Source of the DNA: Sciscionella sediminilitoris
GTDB taxonomy: Bacteria; Actinomycetota; Actinomycetes; Mycobacteriales; Pseudonocardiaceae
Assembly (NCBI RefSeq): GCF_000737195.2
Contig: NZ_JALM01000034.1
Coordinates: 62,001 to 126,000 of the forward strand
Direction of reading: 5' to 3'
Length of the DNA stretch: 64,000 bases
Below the pieces are notes generated by a model that had not been told where the DNA came from, ran no database searches, and worked only from the letters and a program-made list of their open reading frames with translations. This document shows positions 31,765 to 39,017 of this stretch, piece by piece (position 1 is the stretch's first letter; each line of letters starts with the position of its first letter). The position numbers and the translations under genes were made by a program.

Positions 31765-32384
31765 GCGATGATGTTGTCGCGGTAGCTGTGGGCCGTTTCG
31801 TCGAACGTGCCTCCGCAGGTGATCAGCCGTAGCTCGGGATCGGCTGTGTTGCCGTATACCTGAGCGGCGGGGAAGTGGTTCTTCGAGACCTGGGCCATGC
31901 GGGTCACCGTGAACCGCGCGACGGTGCCGTCCGCGCGTCCGACGCGAATTTCCTTGCCGGGTCGTAGTTCGCGCAGGCGCGCGAAGATACCGTCCTTGCC
32001 GTCGCCGTTGACATGCCCGAGGATCACCGCGGGTCCCGGTTCGCCCGGCGATGGTCCGTAGCGATACCAGCCCGCTTGTTCCGGCTGGTGCACCGACGGT
32101 AGGGCGACCGTACGATCCTCGTTGAGTCCCAAGGGAACGAGCGAGGAGTGCGCATCGATGTCCGGCACGTCGACCCAGACCGGTGTCGAGTGCTTCAGTC
32201 CGGGCCATGGCTGCCCGGTAGGAGCCGGTGCCGAGGAAGGCGGCTGTGCGCCGAGGTCGATCCGTTGCCCCGCTACGGAACAGCCACCCGAGAGGAGCAC
32301 GACAACCAGGATCGAGCAGACCGCGGTCACCCGCCTGGTGCCGCGGTCTGCTCGTGTGCCCGGTCCGTGAGCAGGCACGTCCAT
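31725..32384 (-). CDS. Sortase, class E/F-like
   Basis: A 219-residue transpeptidase that cuts a C-terminal sorting signal and attaches the protein to the cell wall. The catalytic set is visible: H124 (ILGHVNG), C190 (LRLITCGG) and R202 (YRDNII). An N-terminal hydrophobic segment (about 19-35, ending LLSGGC) anchors it outside the membrane; the cysteine could also make it a lipoprotein, though the lipobox is poor. ATG 32384 has GAGGCG just upstream. It follows, by 10 bases, a small protein with an APDTG sorting motif, which is the obvious substrate. The 3' end overlaps the convergent racemase gene. Confidence 0.92.
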   Translation of the reverse strand: MDVPAHGPGTRADRGTRRVTAVCSILVVVLLSGGCSVAGQRIDLGAQPPSSAPAPTGQPWPGLKHSTPVWVDVPDIDAHSSLVPLGLNEDRTVALPSVHQPEQAGWYRYGPSPGEPGPAVILGHVNGDGKDGIFARLRELRPGKEIRVGRADGTVARFTVTRMAQVSKNHFPAAQVYGNTADPELRLITCGGTFDETAHSYRDNIIAYARFIGAAEDHR

Positions 32385-32394
32385 CTGCCGCGCC

Positions 32395-32799
32395 TCAGTG
32401 CTGGCGGACCTGACGGCGGCGCAGCACGAGCACCGTGCCGACCCCTGCCACGGCGACAGCCGCGGCACCACCGACCAGGTACACCGGTGTGGCATTCCAC
32501 TCGGCAGGGCCGCCTCCGGTGTCCGGGGCTCCGGCGGGGCGCTGGGTGACCTGACGCTTCTCGACGCGCGCTCCCTGCCGGGACTGTGCGGGCTCCTGCC
32601 GAGTCTTCGCAGGGGCGGGCGCCGCGCTCGTCTTTGGCACGTCCGGTTGTGCGGCTACCTTCGGCTGCTGCTCAGCGGGCTGCGAACTTGCTCCCGGCCG
32701 CGGCGATGGTGTGGTGTCCGCCCAACTGATCGCCGCCGTCAGCGGTAGCGCCGAGATCCCCAGCAGTGCGGCGGCCGCGCAGGTTCGACCAAGCTTCAT
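32395..32799 (-). CDS. Small secreted protein with C-terminal sortase signal
   Basis: A 134-residue protein with a Sec signal peptide (residues 1-27, MKLGRT then a hydrophobic core ending ISWA), a low-complexity Pro/Ala/Gln/Lys-rich middle, and a cell-wall sorting signal: APDTG (91-95), a hydrophobic helix (about 105-126) and a basic tail RRRQVRQH. The motif departs from LPxTG and LAxTG. ATG 32799 follows AAAGGA. The stop lies 10 bases before the sortase start, so this is a dedicated substrate-sortase operon. Its surface function is unknown; the middle looks like a spacer rather than a folded domain. Confidence 0.85.
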   Translation of the reverse strand: MKLGRTCAAAALLGISALPLTAAISWADTTPSPRPGASSQPAEQQPKVAAQPDVPKTSAAPAPAKTRQEPAQSRQGARVEKRQVTQRPAGAPDTGGGPAEWNATPVYLVGGAAAVAVAGVGTVLVLRRRQVRQH

Positions 32800-32953
32800 C
32801 GATCGTGTCCTTTCGCTCTCACTATCGAACAAGGCACAGCCTGGCGGTGACTTTTCAAGAACCGGTCTGCCGATTATGAAGAACTCGTTCGATTCTCGGA
32901 TGGCCCCCGAGTGATCGCGCAACACCGCCGGGGCAGGCGATAATGTCTCCGGT

Positions 32954-33661
32954 GTGTGCGCACAGGTGCTGGTCGCGGAGGACGACCCCAAGCAGGCTGA
33001 GCTGATCCGGCGCTATCTGGAGCATGACAACCACGCGGTGACGGTCGTCCATGATGGACGCTCGGCGATCGACGAGGTGCGGCGGCGCCGGCCCGATCTC
33101 GCCGTGCTGGACATCATGATGCCGAAAATCGACGGCCTCGACGTCTGCCGGGTGGTGCGAGCCGAGTCCGAAGTGCCGATCGTACTGTTGACCGCGCGCA
33201 CCACCGAGGACGACGTGCTGCTGGGTTTCGATCTCGGCGCCGATGACTACATCACCAAGCCCTACAGCCCTCGCCAGCTCGCCGCGCGGGTGCGTGCGAT
33301 CCTGCGGCGTTCCGGGACAGGAGCCCGCCGGGAGGCGCACGCGATCGTGGTCGGCGAGCTGGTCATCGACGAGCAGCGGCACGAGGTCACACTCGCCGGT
33401 AACGCACTGGACTGCACCCCTGTCGAGTTCCGGTTGCTCGCCGCACTCGCCGCGGAGCCGGGCCGCGTCTTCAGCCGGGGCCAGCTGCTCAGTCAGGCGC
33501 TGGGCATGGACCGGTTCGTCACCGAGCGCACGGTCGACGTGCACATCATGAACCTGCGGCGGAAGCTGGAACCCGACCCGCGCAAGCCCGTTCGGCTGCT
33601 CACCGTGTACGGCGTCGGCTACAAACTCCAGGACGGCGCGGCCGATGCGACTACGGCATAA
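32954..33661 (+). CDS. OmpR-family response regulator
   Basis: A 235-residue two-component regulator. The receiver domain (1-115) has the acidic pair ED-D (about 9-11), phospho-acceptor D53 (AVLDIMMP), switch T near LLTART and K in DYITKPYSP. The OmpR/PhoB winged helix (about 135-228) has RTVDVHIMNLRRK and ends LLTVYGVGYKL. GTG 32954 is the chosen start; the leader is weak, and a leaderless transcript is possible. It overlaps the histidine kinase by 17 bases. The divergent sortase operon, 154 bases away, is a plausible target. Confidence 0.93.
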   Translation: MCAQVLVAEDDPKQAELIRRYLEHDNHAVTVVHDGRSAIDEVRRRRPDLAVLDIMMPKIDGLDVCRVVRAESEVPIVLLTARTTEDDVLLGFDLGADDYITKPYSPRQLAARVRAILRRSGTGARREAHAIVVGELVIDEQRHEVTLAGNALDCTPVEFRLLAALAAEPGRVFSRGQLLSQALGMDRFVTERTVDVHIMNLRRKLEPDPRKPVRLLTVYGVGYKLQDGAADATTA

Positions 33662-35489
33662 CCGGCACGGTCTGCTCACCCGGCTGCTCGTGATGGCGGT
33701 CGTCGTGGCGGTTGCCTCGATCGGTGCCACCGCGTGGCTGGCCGCGCAGAGCACGAGCGGCGCGATCAACCGGGAGCTCGGCGAGACCCTCGCCCATGAC
33801 GCGAAGATCTACGACTCGCTGCTCGGGTACGCCGCGACACACCCGCGATGGTCGGGGGTGCAACGCCGCGTCGACCAGCTCGCCGGACAAACCGGCCGCC
33901 GGATCACCCTGACGACCACGACACGCGCGCCGATCGCCGACTCGGGGGCCAAGAAGGACGTGGCCCTGCCGCGAACCCCGTCCGCCGTGGTGGACCCGCT
34001 CGCCGTGGACGCGGTGCTCAAGCCCGAGGCGTCGGCGTCCGGAATCGACGCGCGCGCCGTGGGGCCGTACCGGCTGACGAAGGCCGAGCACGACCGGTTA
34101 CACGGTGCCGCGCGGCGGCAGCAGCAATGCCTGCGCCGGTACGGGGAGGACGGGACCATCGTGGAGCAGCCGAACGGGCGTTCGGTTGTCGAGCACGTGA
34201 CCCCGGCACCAGTGTCCACCCCGGCGCCTGCGCAACGGCCGAAGTCCGCAGCCACCGAGACTCCCGTGCCGAAGGTCCCGAGTGCGCGATCCGAGATCTG
34301 CGGGGGACAACAGCCGGCGACGCAGACCGAGCGCAAGGCCAGCGAGGCGCTGCTGCAGCTCGCCGACTCGTGCCTGCAGCGACAAGGGAAAGGGCCGCTT
34401 CCGGTCGAGCCGAGCGGACTGACCTCCCCCGAGGAACTGACTACCGGGCCCGCGACGAAGTCGTGCGTCGACGCGGCGCGACGTGAGCAGCTCGGCCCGT
34501 ACGTTTCCCCGGCCGCGCAACTGTTCATCACCAGACCGGACGGCAATGTCGCGACGGCGAGCCTGTCGACGGTGGGCGTTGCCCGGATCGTGTGGACGGC
34601 ACTCGCGGTGCTCGTGGTGACGATCGGCGTGGCGGCCTTCGCCGCGAGCCGGTTGGTGCGCCCGATCCATGCGATCACGGCCGCCGCGCGGAAGATGGGC
34701 GACGGGGACCGGTCCGCGCGGGTCGAAACGGCCACCCGCGGGGAGATCGGGGAACTGGCGGCGGCGTTCAACACGATGTCGGCGCAGATCGCCATGGCGG
34801 AGGGGCAGCGCAAGACCATGGTCAGCGATATCGCGCACGAATTGCGGACACCACTGGTGAACCTGCGCGGGTGGCTGGAGGCCGTGGAGGACGGCGTCGC
34901 CGAGCTGGACCCGCCCCTGGTGACCTCCCTGCTCGAGGAGACGGTACTGCTGCAACATCTCATCGACGACCTGCAGGACCTCGCCCTCGCCGATGCCGGA
35001 AGACTGCGCGTGCACCCGGAACCCGTGGACGTGAAGTCCATTGTGGATCAGGTGGTGGCCGTGCACCGTGGCGCGGCCGAAGCGGAAGGGGTGGAGCTGG
35101 CCATGCGTGTGGACGGTGAGCCGGACCTCTCGGCGGACCCGACACGGCTGCGTCAGGCGCTGGGCAATCTGGTCTCGAACGCGGTCCGCCACACGCCATC
35201 CGGTGGCCAGGTCACGCTGTGGGCGCGGGAGCACGGCGAGGAGGTGCTCATCGACGTCGCGGACACCGGAACCGGCATCGACGAGGAAGCACTGCCGCAC
35301 ATCTTCGATCGCTTCTGGCGAGCGGAGAAATCACGCAACCGCGGCGGCGGGGGAAGCGGACTCGGCCTGGCCATCACGCACCACCTGGTCCAGGCGCACG
35401 GCGGCGGGCTGGCGGTGCGCAGCGAGGTCGGTACCGGCACCACCTTCACGATGCGGCTCGCTGCGGATCCCGCCGCTGATGACCGCTGA
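33645..35489 (+). CDS. Sensor histidine kinase
   Basis: A 614-residue membrane kinase. TM1 is about 10-34, an extracytoplasmic sensor of about 275 residues follows (four or more cysteines, Pro-rich centre), TM2 311-335, HAMP 336-388, HisKA with H398 in SDIAHELRTPL, and HATPase with N box NLVSNAVRHT, G1 DTGTGI and G2 GGSGLGLAI. ATG 33645 lies inside the end of the regulator gene, a classic coupled pair. The long sensor domain is not one I recognise. The CxQ and CxxR cysteines suggest disulfides and an envelope stress or ligand cue. Confidence 0.93.
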   Translation: MRLRHNRHGLLTRLLVMAVVVAVASIGATAWLAAQSTSGAINRELGETLAHDAKIYDSLLGYAATHPRWSGVQRRVDQLAGQTGRRITLTTTTRAPIADSGAKKDVALPRTPSAVVDPLAVDAVLKPEASASGIDARAVGPYRLTKAEHDRLHGAARRQQQCLRRYGEDGTIVEQPNGRSVVEHVTPAPVSTPAPAQRPKSAATETPVPKVPSARSEICGGQQPATQTERKASEALLQLADSCLQRQGKGPLPVEPSGLTSPEELTTGPATKSCVDAARREQLGPYVSPAAQLFITRPDGNVATASLSTVGVARIVWTALAVLVVTIGVAAFAASRLVRPIHAITAAARKMGDGDRSARVETATRGEIGELAAAFNTMSAQIAMAEGQRKTMVSDIAHELRTPLVNLRGWLEAVEDGVAELDPPLVTSLLEETVLLQHLIDDLQDLALADAGRLRVHPEPVDVKSIVDQVVAVHRGAAEAEGVELAMRVDGEPDLSADPTRLRQALGNLVSNAVRHTPSGGQVTLWAREHGEEVLIDVADTGTGIDEEALPHIFDRFWRAEKSRNRGGGGSGLGLAITHHLVQAHGGGLAVRSEVGTGTTFTMRLAADPAADDR

Positions 35490-35507
35490 TCCGAACCTGC
35501 GAGGCTC

Positions 35508-35548
35508 TGATGGCACCTAGTTGCCATTCTGGAAACTAGGTGCCATCA
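35508..35548. promoter_or_regulatory. 15-bp perfect inverted repeat, probable operator
   Basis: TGATGGCACCTAGTT (35508-35522), 11-base spacer, then its exact reverse complement (35534-35548). A second imperfect palindrome TAGTTGCCA-TTC-TGGAAACTA (35518-35538) is nested inside. It lies 19 bases after the histidine kinase stop and 21 bases before the next start. It is a good candidate operator for the winged-helix regulator two genes down; a terminator for the kinase is the alternative. Confidence 0.6.
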
Positions 35549-35569
35549 TGTTTCCATGGAGCGAACAGA

Positions 35570-35968
35570 GTGCGGGAGGAGTTGGCGGACGCGCGGCGAG
35601 CGGCCGAGATGGCCGTGATCCCGCGGTTGCCGGTTTGGGTGCCCGTGGTGTTCGGGGTGCTCGTTGCGGGTGCCATCACGTTGGCTGGCTGGGGAGTTGC
35701 GAGCTTTGGGTGGCGCCTGGCCGCCATCGGCGGTGGGATCGTGTTGGCCGGTGCGGCTGTGGTGATCCTCCGTGGCATGCGAATCAGGCATGGACTGCGG
35801 GGGCTTCGGGGTCGGGCGGCTCAGGAGCGGGCCGGGCACTTGATCGGTGCCCTGGGCGTCCTGGTCGTGGCGCTCAGTGCCACCTCGGACGACAGGATGG
35901 TCTTTGCCGGTCTGGGGATAGCGGCAGGAGCCGTTGCGGGCGTGCTGCTGTATCGGAGGAGTCGGTGA
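35570..35968 (+). CDS. Small membrane protein paired with HTH regulator
   Basis: A 132-residue protein starting at GTG 35570, with GGAG eight bases upstream. An extension to 35540 is possible but would start within the palindrome. A short charged head (REELADARRAAEM) is followed by hydrophobic segments at about 20-38, 42-60, 82-98 and 105-122, and a basic tail YRRSR. I do not recognise an enzyme motif. Its stop overlaps the start of the regulator (GTGA), so the pair is translationally coupled. Membrane protein plus winged-helix regulator pairs of this kind are common in actinobacteria, and the membrane partner may sense a drug or membrane state. Confidence 0.75.
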   Translation: MREELADARRAAEMAVIPRLPVWVPVVFGVLVAGAITLAGWGVASFGWRLAAIGGGIVLAGAAVVILRGMRIRHGLRGLRGRAAQERAGHLIGALGVLVVALSATSDDRMVFAGLGIAAGAVAGVLLYRRSR

Positions 35969-36318
35969 CTGCCACTGCAGACGACACTCCGCGGCCATTC
36001 GCTGAAGGGCTGCGCGAAGTGTTCCAGAATACCGCGCGTCTACGTGTCAGCGCGTTCCTGTCGAGTTGTGAGGAAGCTGCCTTCCAGGCGGTACAGGAGA
36101 AATGCGGTCTGTCGAAGTCGGCACTGTCGAAGCAGGTGTCGATACTGGAGAAGCAGGGTTGTGTCGATGTGCGGAAAGGATACGTCGGCAAGTATCCGCG
36201 CACGTGGCTGGCGTTGACCCCCGAAGGCCGCGAGGCGCTGGCAGCACACCTCGCGGCCCTGCAGGACATTGCTGATACGGCTGCCCAGCACGCCACCGAT
36301 GTGGACACCGCGTCCTGA
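35965..36318 (+). CDS. Winged-helix transcriptional regulator (HTH_34-like, MarR-fold)
   Basis: A 117-residue DNA-binding protein. The recognition region CGLSKSALSKQVSILEKQG (about 50-68) and wing VRKGYVGKYPRTWLALTPEGREAL are typical of the short HTH_34 group of MarR-like regulators. GTG 35965 is preceded by GGAGGAG and overlaps the membrane-protein stop. It probably represses its own operon through the palindrome at 35508-35548. No other target is evident. Confidence 0.85.
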   Translation: MTATADDTPRPFAEGLREVFQNTARLRVSAFLSSCEEAAFQAVQEKCGLSKSALSKQVSILEKQGCVDVRKGYVGKYPRTWLALTPEGREALAAHLAALQDIADTAAQHATDVDTAS

Positions 36319-36380
36319 CCGAAGCGCGGACGCATGGCGGCGCGCGGAGCCTTCGCTGGCTATTCCGGTTCCACGCGCGG

Positions 36381-37484
36381 GTGCCCACTGTCCTTTCCGG
36401 ACACGCCGCCGAAATTGCGGAGAAACTTCACCATTATCGCGAGACGAACATCCGAAGTCGAACAGTTCCGCGATCCGCCACTCACCTCCGGGGTGACCGA
36501 GCACCTGTGTGGCGGTCGTGCGACGGTGAGCACGACCGCTGGTGGACCGATGCGCCGGTCCTGCGCCCGGATCTGGACCCTCATATGCTGACGGACTGGA
36601 CACTGCGCTATATCGACTGGGTCAGCAGCGAGGCGGAGCGCGCCTACCTCGCCGAGCGCGATGCACTGCTGGACTCGCGACTCGCGACGACCAGACTCTT
36701 GTTGTCCCGCTTGGTCGAAGACGACTTTCCGGACTACGAACAGCGGGATTCGGCGGTGCGTCCGCTCGGTCTTGATCCGGAAACACCACATGTCGCGGTG
36801 ATCGTAGGAGCTGCCAGCAGGAGCAGCACCACCTTCGATGGTCCGCTCGGTGAGATCCTGCGTGTCCCGCACAGACTGCTGCCCAAGGCGGTCTCCGCGC
36901 TGCTGCGCCGTGGCGCGGTGGTGCTCGTGCCGACCGCGGCAGCGGGGCCCGTCGCCGAACTCGTCACCCGGGCGCTGGAGCAAGTCGCCGAAATCCCCGG
37001 TGATATCAATGCCGGTGTCGGCAGACCGGCCATGACGGCCGCCGGAATCGCCGCTGCGGTCCGGGAGGCCGAGCGGGCCCGGGCTCTCGGCGAGATCTTG
37101 CATCCCAAAGCGTGGATACACGACTACGAGTCGATCGGTTTCTTCGATCTCTTCCGTCAAGGCGAGGCCGTGGAAACTTTCGTCGAAGCCGTGCTCGGTG
37201 AGCTGCTGGGCCGGGACCGTAGGGGAAAGATCGACCTCGTGCGGACACTGTATGTGTATTTCACCCTCGGTATGAACCGGCGAGCCGCGGCATCCAGGCT
37301 CGGTATTCACCCCAATACGCTGGACTACCGATTGCGTCAGGCAGCGAGGAGCTCCGGTGTCTCGTCGACTTCACCGGAGGTGTCATTCCGGTTCCAGTTG
37401 GCGGTTCGGCTGCTCCCGTTGTGTACTCGGCACGCTTGGCTCGATGACCGCTCATCTCTCGCGGATATCCTCATCGACTGGTGA
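36381..37484 (+). CDS. PucR/CdaR-type transcriptional regulator, uncertain N-terminus
   Basis: 367 residues from GTG 36381. The C-terminal 90 residues are a clear PucR-type HTH_30 domain (DLVRTLYVYFTLGMNRRAAASRLGIHPNTLDYRLRQ region), and the middle resembles the GGDEF-like domain of that family. The first 70 residues look unlike the usual N-terminal helical domain and are rich in Arg/Ser/Thr, and no ribosome site precedes 36381. A start at ATG 36585 (MLTDWTLRYIDW) or a partly decayed 5' end are both possible. It converges on a second PucR-type gene 25 bases away, so one may be a diverged duplicate. Likely controls the acyl-CoA operon next door. Confidence 0.65.
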   Translation: MPTVLSGHAAEIAEKLHHYRETNIRSRTVPRSATHLRGDRAPVWRSCDGEHDRWWTDAPVLRPDLDPHMLTDWTLRYIDWVSSEAERAYLAERDALLDSRLATTRLLLSRLVEDDFPDYEQRDSAVRPLGLDPETPHVAVIVGAASRSSTTFDGPLGEILRVPHRLLPKAVSALLRRGAVVLVPTAAAGPVAELVTRALEQVAEIPGDINAGVGRPAMTAAGIAAAVREAERARALGEILHPKAWIHDYESIGFFDLFRQGEAVETFVEAVLGELLGRDRRGKIDLVRTLYVYFTLGMNRRAAASRLGIHPNTLDYRLRQAARSSGVSSTSPEVSFRFQLAVRLLPLCTRHAWLDDRSSLADILIDW

Positions 37485-37509
37485 TTCGCGGGGCACGTGA
37501 TGCCGCCGT

Positions 37510-38730
37510 TCACCTCGACTCGATGGGTTCTGTGCCTAATCGCCAGGCCAACAGGGACAGTGAGAGGGCGAGGAGTCCACGTGGTTCGCGGGGGTTGTAG
37601 CCGGTGATGGAGGAGATTCGGCGTAGCCGGTAGATCACGGTGTTGGGGTGTACCGAGACTGCTCGGGCGGTTTCGGTGACGCTTTCGCACGTGTCGATGT
37701 AGGCGGTGATGGTCGGTACGAGGTCGGCATCGCGGCGGGCGTCGTAGGCGAGTAGCGGTGCGAGGGCGTCGTTGCACAGCTCGGTGCTGATCGAGCTGTC
37801 GAGTACGACGCGTTCGAGCAGGACATCCTCGTGCCACAGTGCGTTCGGGGAGTGCAGCGCGTGGGCGATCCGGGCTGCTTGACGTGCCTGCTGGTAGGCC
37901 TCCGGTACACCGGTCAGGCCGTCATCGGTTACCGCGATTCCCGCCGCGGCTCGCAGTTCGGTGGCGAGTCGCTCGGCGCGGCTGCCAACCGTGGAGTCCG
38001 CGTCCTCGCTGGCCCAGACGGCGACGAGAGCTGATTCGCGTACTCCGACGAGGATGCGGGATCGGGGATGGAACTGTTCGGTCAGGACGACCGCGGGGGC
38101 TACGAGTTCCTCGGGGCGGACCGTGGTCTCCCGTGGGATCAGCACGGTGACGGCATATGCTTCGGTGACTTCGATCCCGGTCCTGCGTAGCTCGTCGGCG
38201 TCGACGTGGCCGGTGAACATGGCTTCGAGGACCGCATTCCGGGTGATCTCCCGATCGCTCCACACTGCCATGGCTTCGCGTATGAAACCGGCCGCGGTGG
38301 CCGCGCTGGCGCGCTCGAGGTGGGCGAAGATCCGATTGCCGATCGCCAGCGAGGCGGCGACCTCCTCGTGGTTGCCGGAGTCCACATAGCTCAGGAACGC
38401 CGCCCATGCTTGCTGTCCCCAGACGGTGAACGAGCGCATGACCGCGCCGATCGTTATCCCCATGCGAACCCGGTCTGCGCCGAATGCCTCGAACGGTTCC
38501 GGGTCGAAACGCGAAGCAGTGCCCTGCAGATCCTCCAGCAGGGCATGGAGATTGGCGCGGGCGGAACGGACAAGCTCGTGGCGGTTTTCGGCTCGGACAC
38601 GGGCATAGTCGCCGATATCGGCGGTGTATGCCTCGGCGAACCGTTCGGCCAGCCCCTCGACATCGACCGCCACGCGAGCCGCGATCGCCGCGACGACACG
38701 TTCGTCCGGGCGATCACGCTCGTTGCTCAT
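37510..38730 (-). CDS. PucR/CdaR-type transcriptional regulator
   Basis: A 406-residue regulator with an N-terminal helical domain (1-160), a diverged GGDEF-like middle (about 165-310) and a C-terminal HTH_30 domain with TARAVSVHPNTVIYRLRRIS and a final LLALSLSLLAWRL. The family activates or represses uptake and degradation genes in response to small carboxylic or nitrogen compounds. ATG 38730 is the family-consistent start. It diverges from the acyl-CoA synthetase operon across 287 bases and is the best candidate for its regulator. Confidence 0.88.
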   Translation of the reverse strand: MSNERDRPDERVVAAIAARVAVDVEGLAERFAEAYTADIGDYARVRAENRHELVRSARANLHALLEDLQGTASRFDPEPFEAFGADRVRMGITIGAVMRSFTVWGQQAWAAFLSYVDSGNHEEVAASLAIGNRIFAHLERASAATAAGFIREAMAVWSDREITRNAVLEAMFTGHVDADELRRTGIEVTEAYAVTVLIPRETTVRPEELVAPAVVLTEQFHPRSRILVGVRESALVAVWASEDADSTVGSRAERLATELRAAAGIAVTDDGLTGVPEAYQQARQAARIAHALHSPNALWHEDVLLERVVLDSSISTELCNDALAPLLAYDARRDADLVPTITAYIDTCESVTETARAVSVHPNTVIYRLRRISSITGYNPREPRGLLALSLSLLAWRLGTEPIESR

Positions 38731-39017
38731 GGCACCCGATGGTAGCCGGGGCTATCCGGTATCCACCCCACCATGAGGTGACTACTTCGCGTCTACGGCA
38801 CTCGACGCACGGTATCGAGGCTTGTCGTCGGCGTCGAGTGGCCCGGTTCCGTTGCGCGGATCCGTCGTTTGTGGATCTTACGAAGTTCGGGCGCGGTTTC
38901 CTCAGTCCGACGCATAGCAGACAGATCGCTTTGCGCATTAGCGTTGCTGAAATTCCGGCCCGTTCAGCCAGAGCGGTCCGCTCGCCGAGCCGTCGAAGTC
39001 GCCTGTGGAGGCCAACG
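38731..39017. promoter_or_regulatory. Divergent promoter region, PucR regulator / acyl-CoA operon
   Basis: 287 bases without a supported gene between divergent starts. Same-frame extensions of the synthetase enter it but have no ribosome site and unlikely composition. It must hold the promoter of the long acyl-CoA operon. I see no strong palindrome. Confidence 0.4.
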
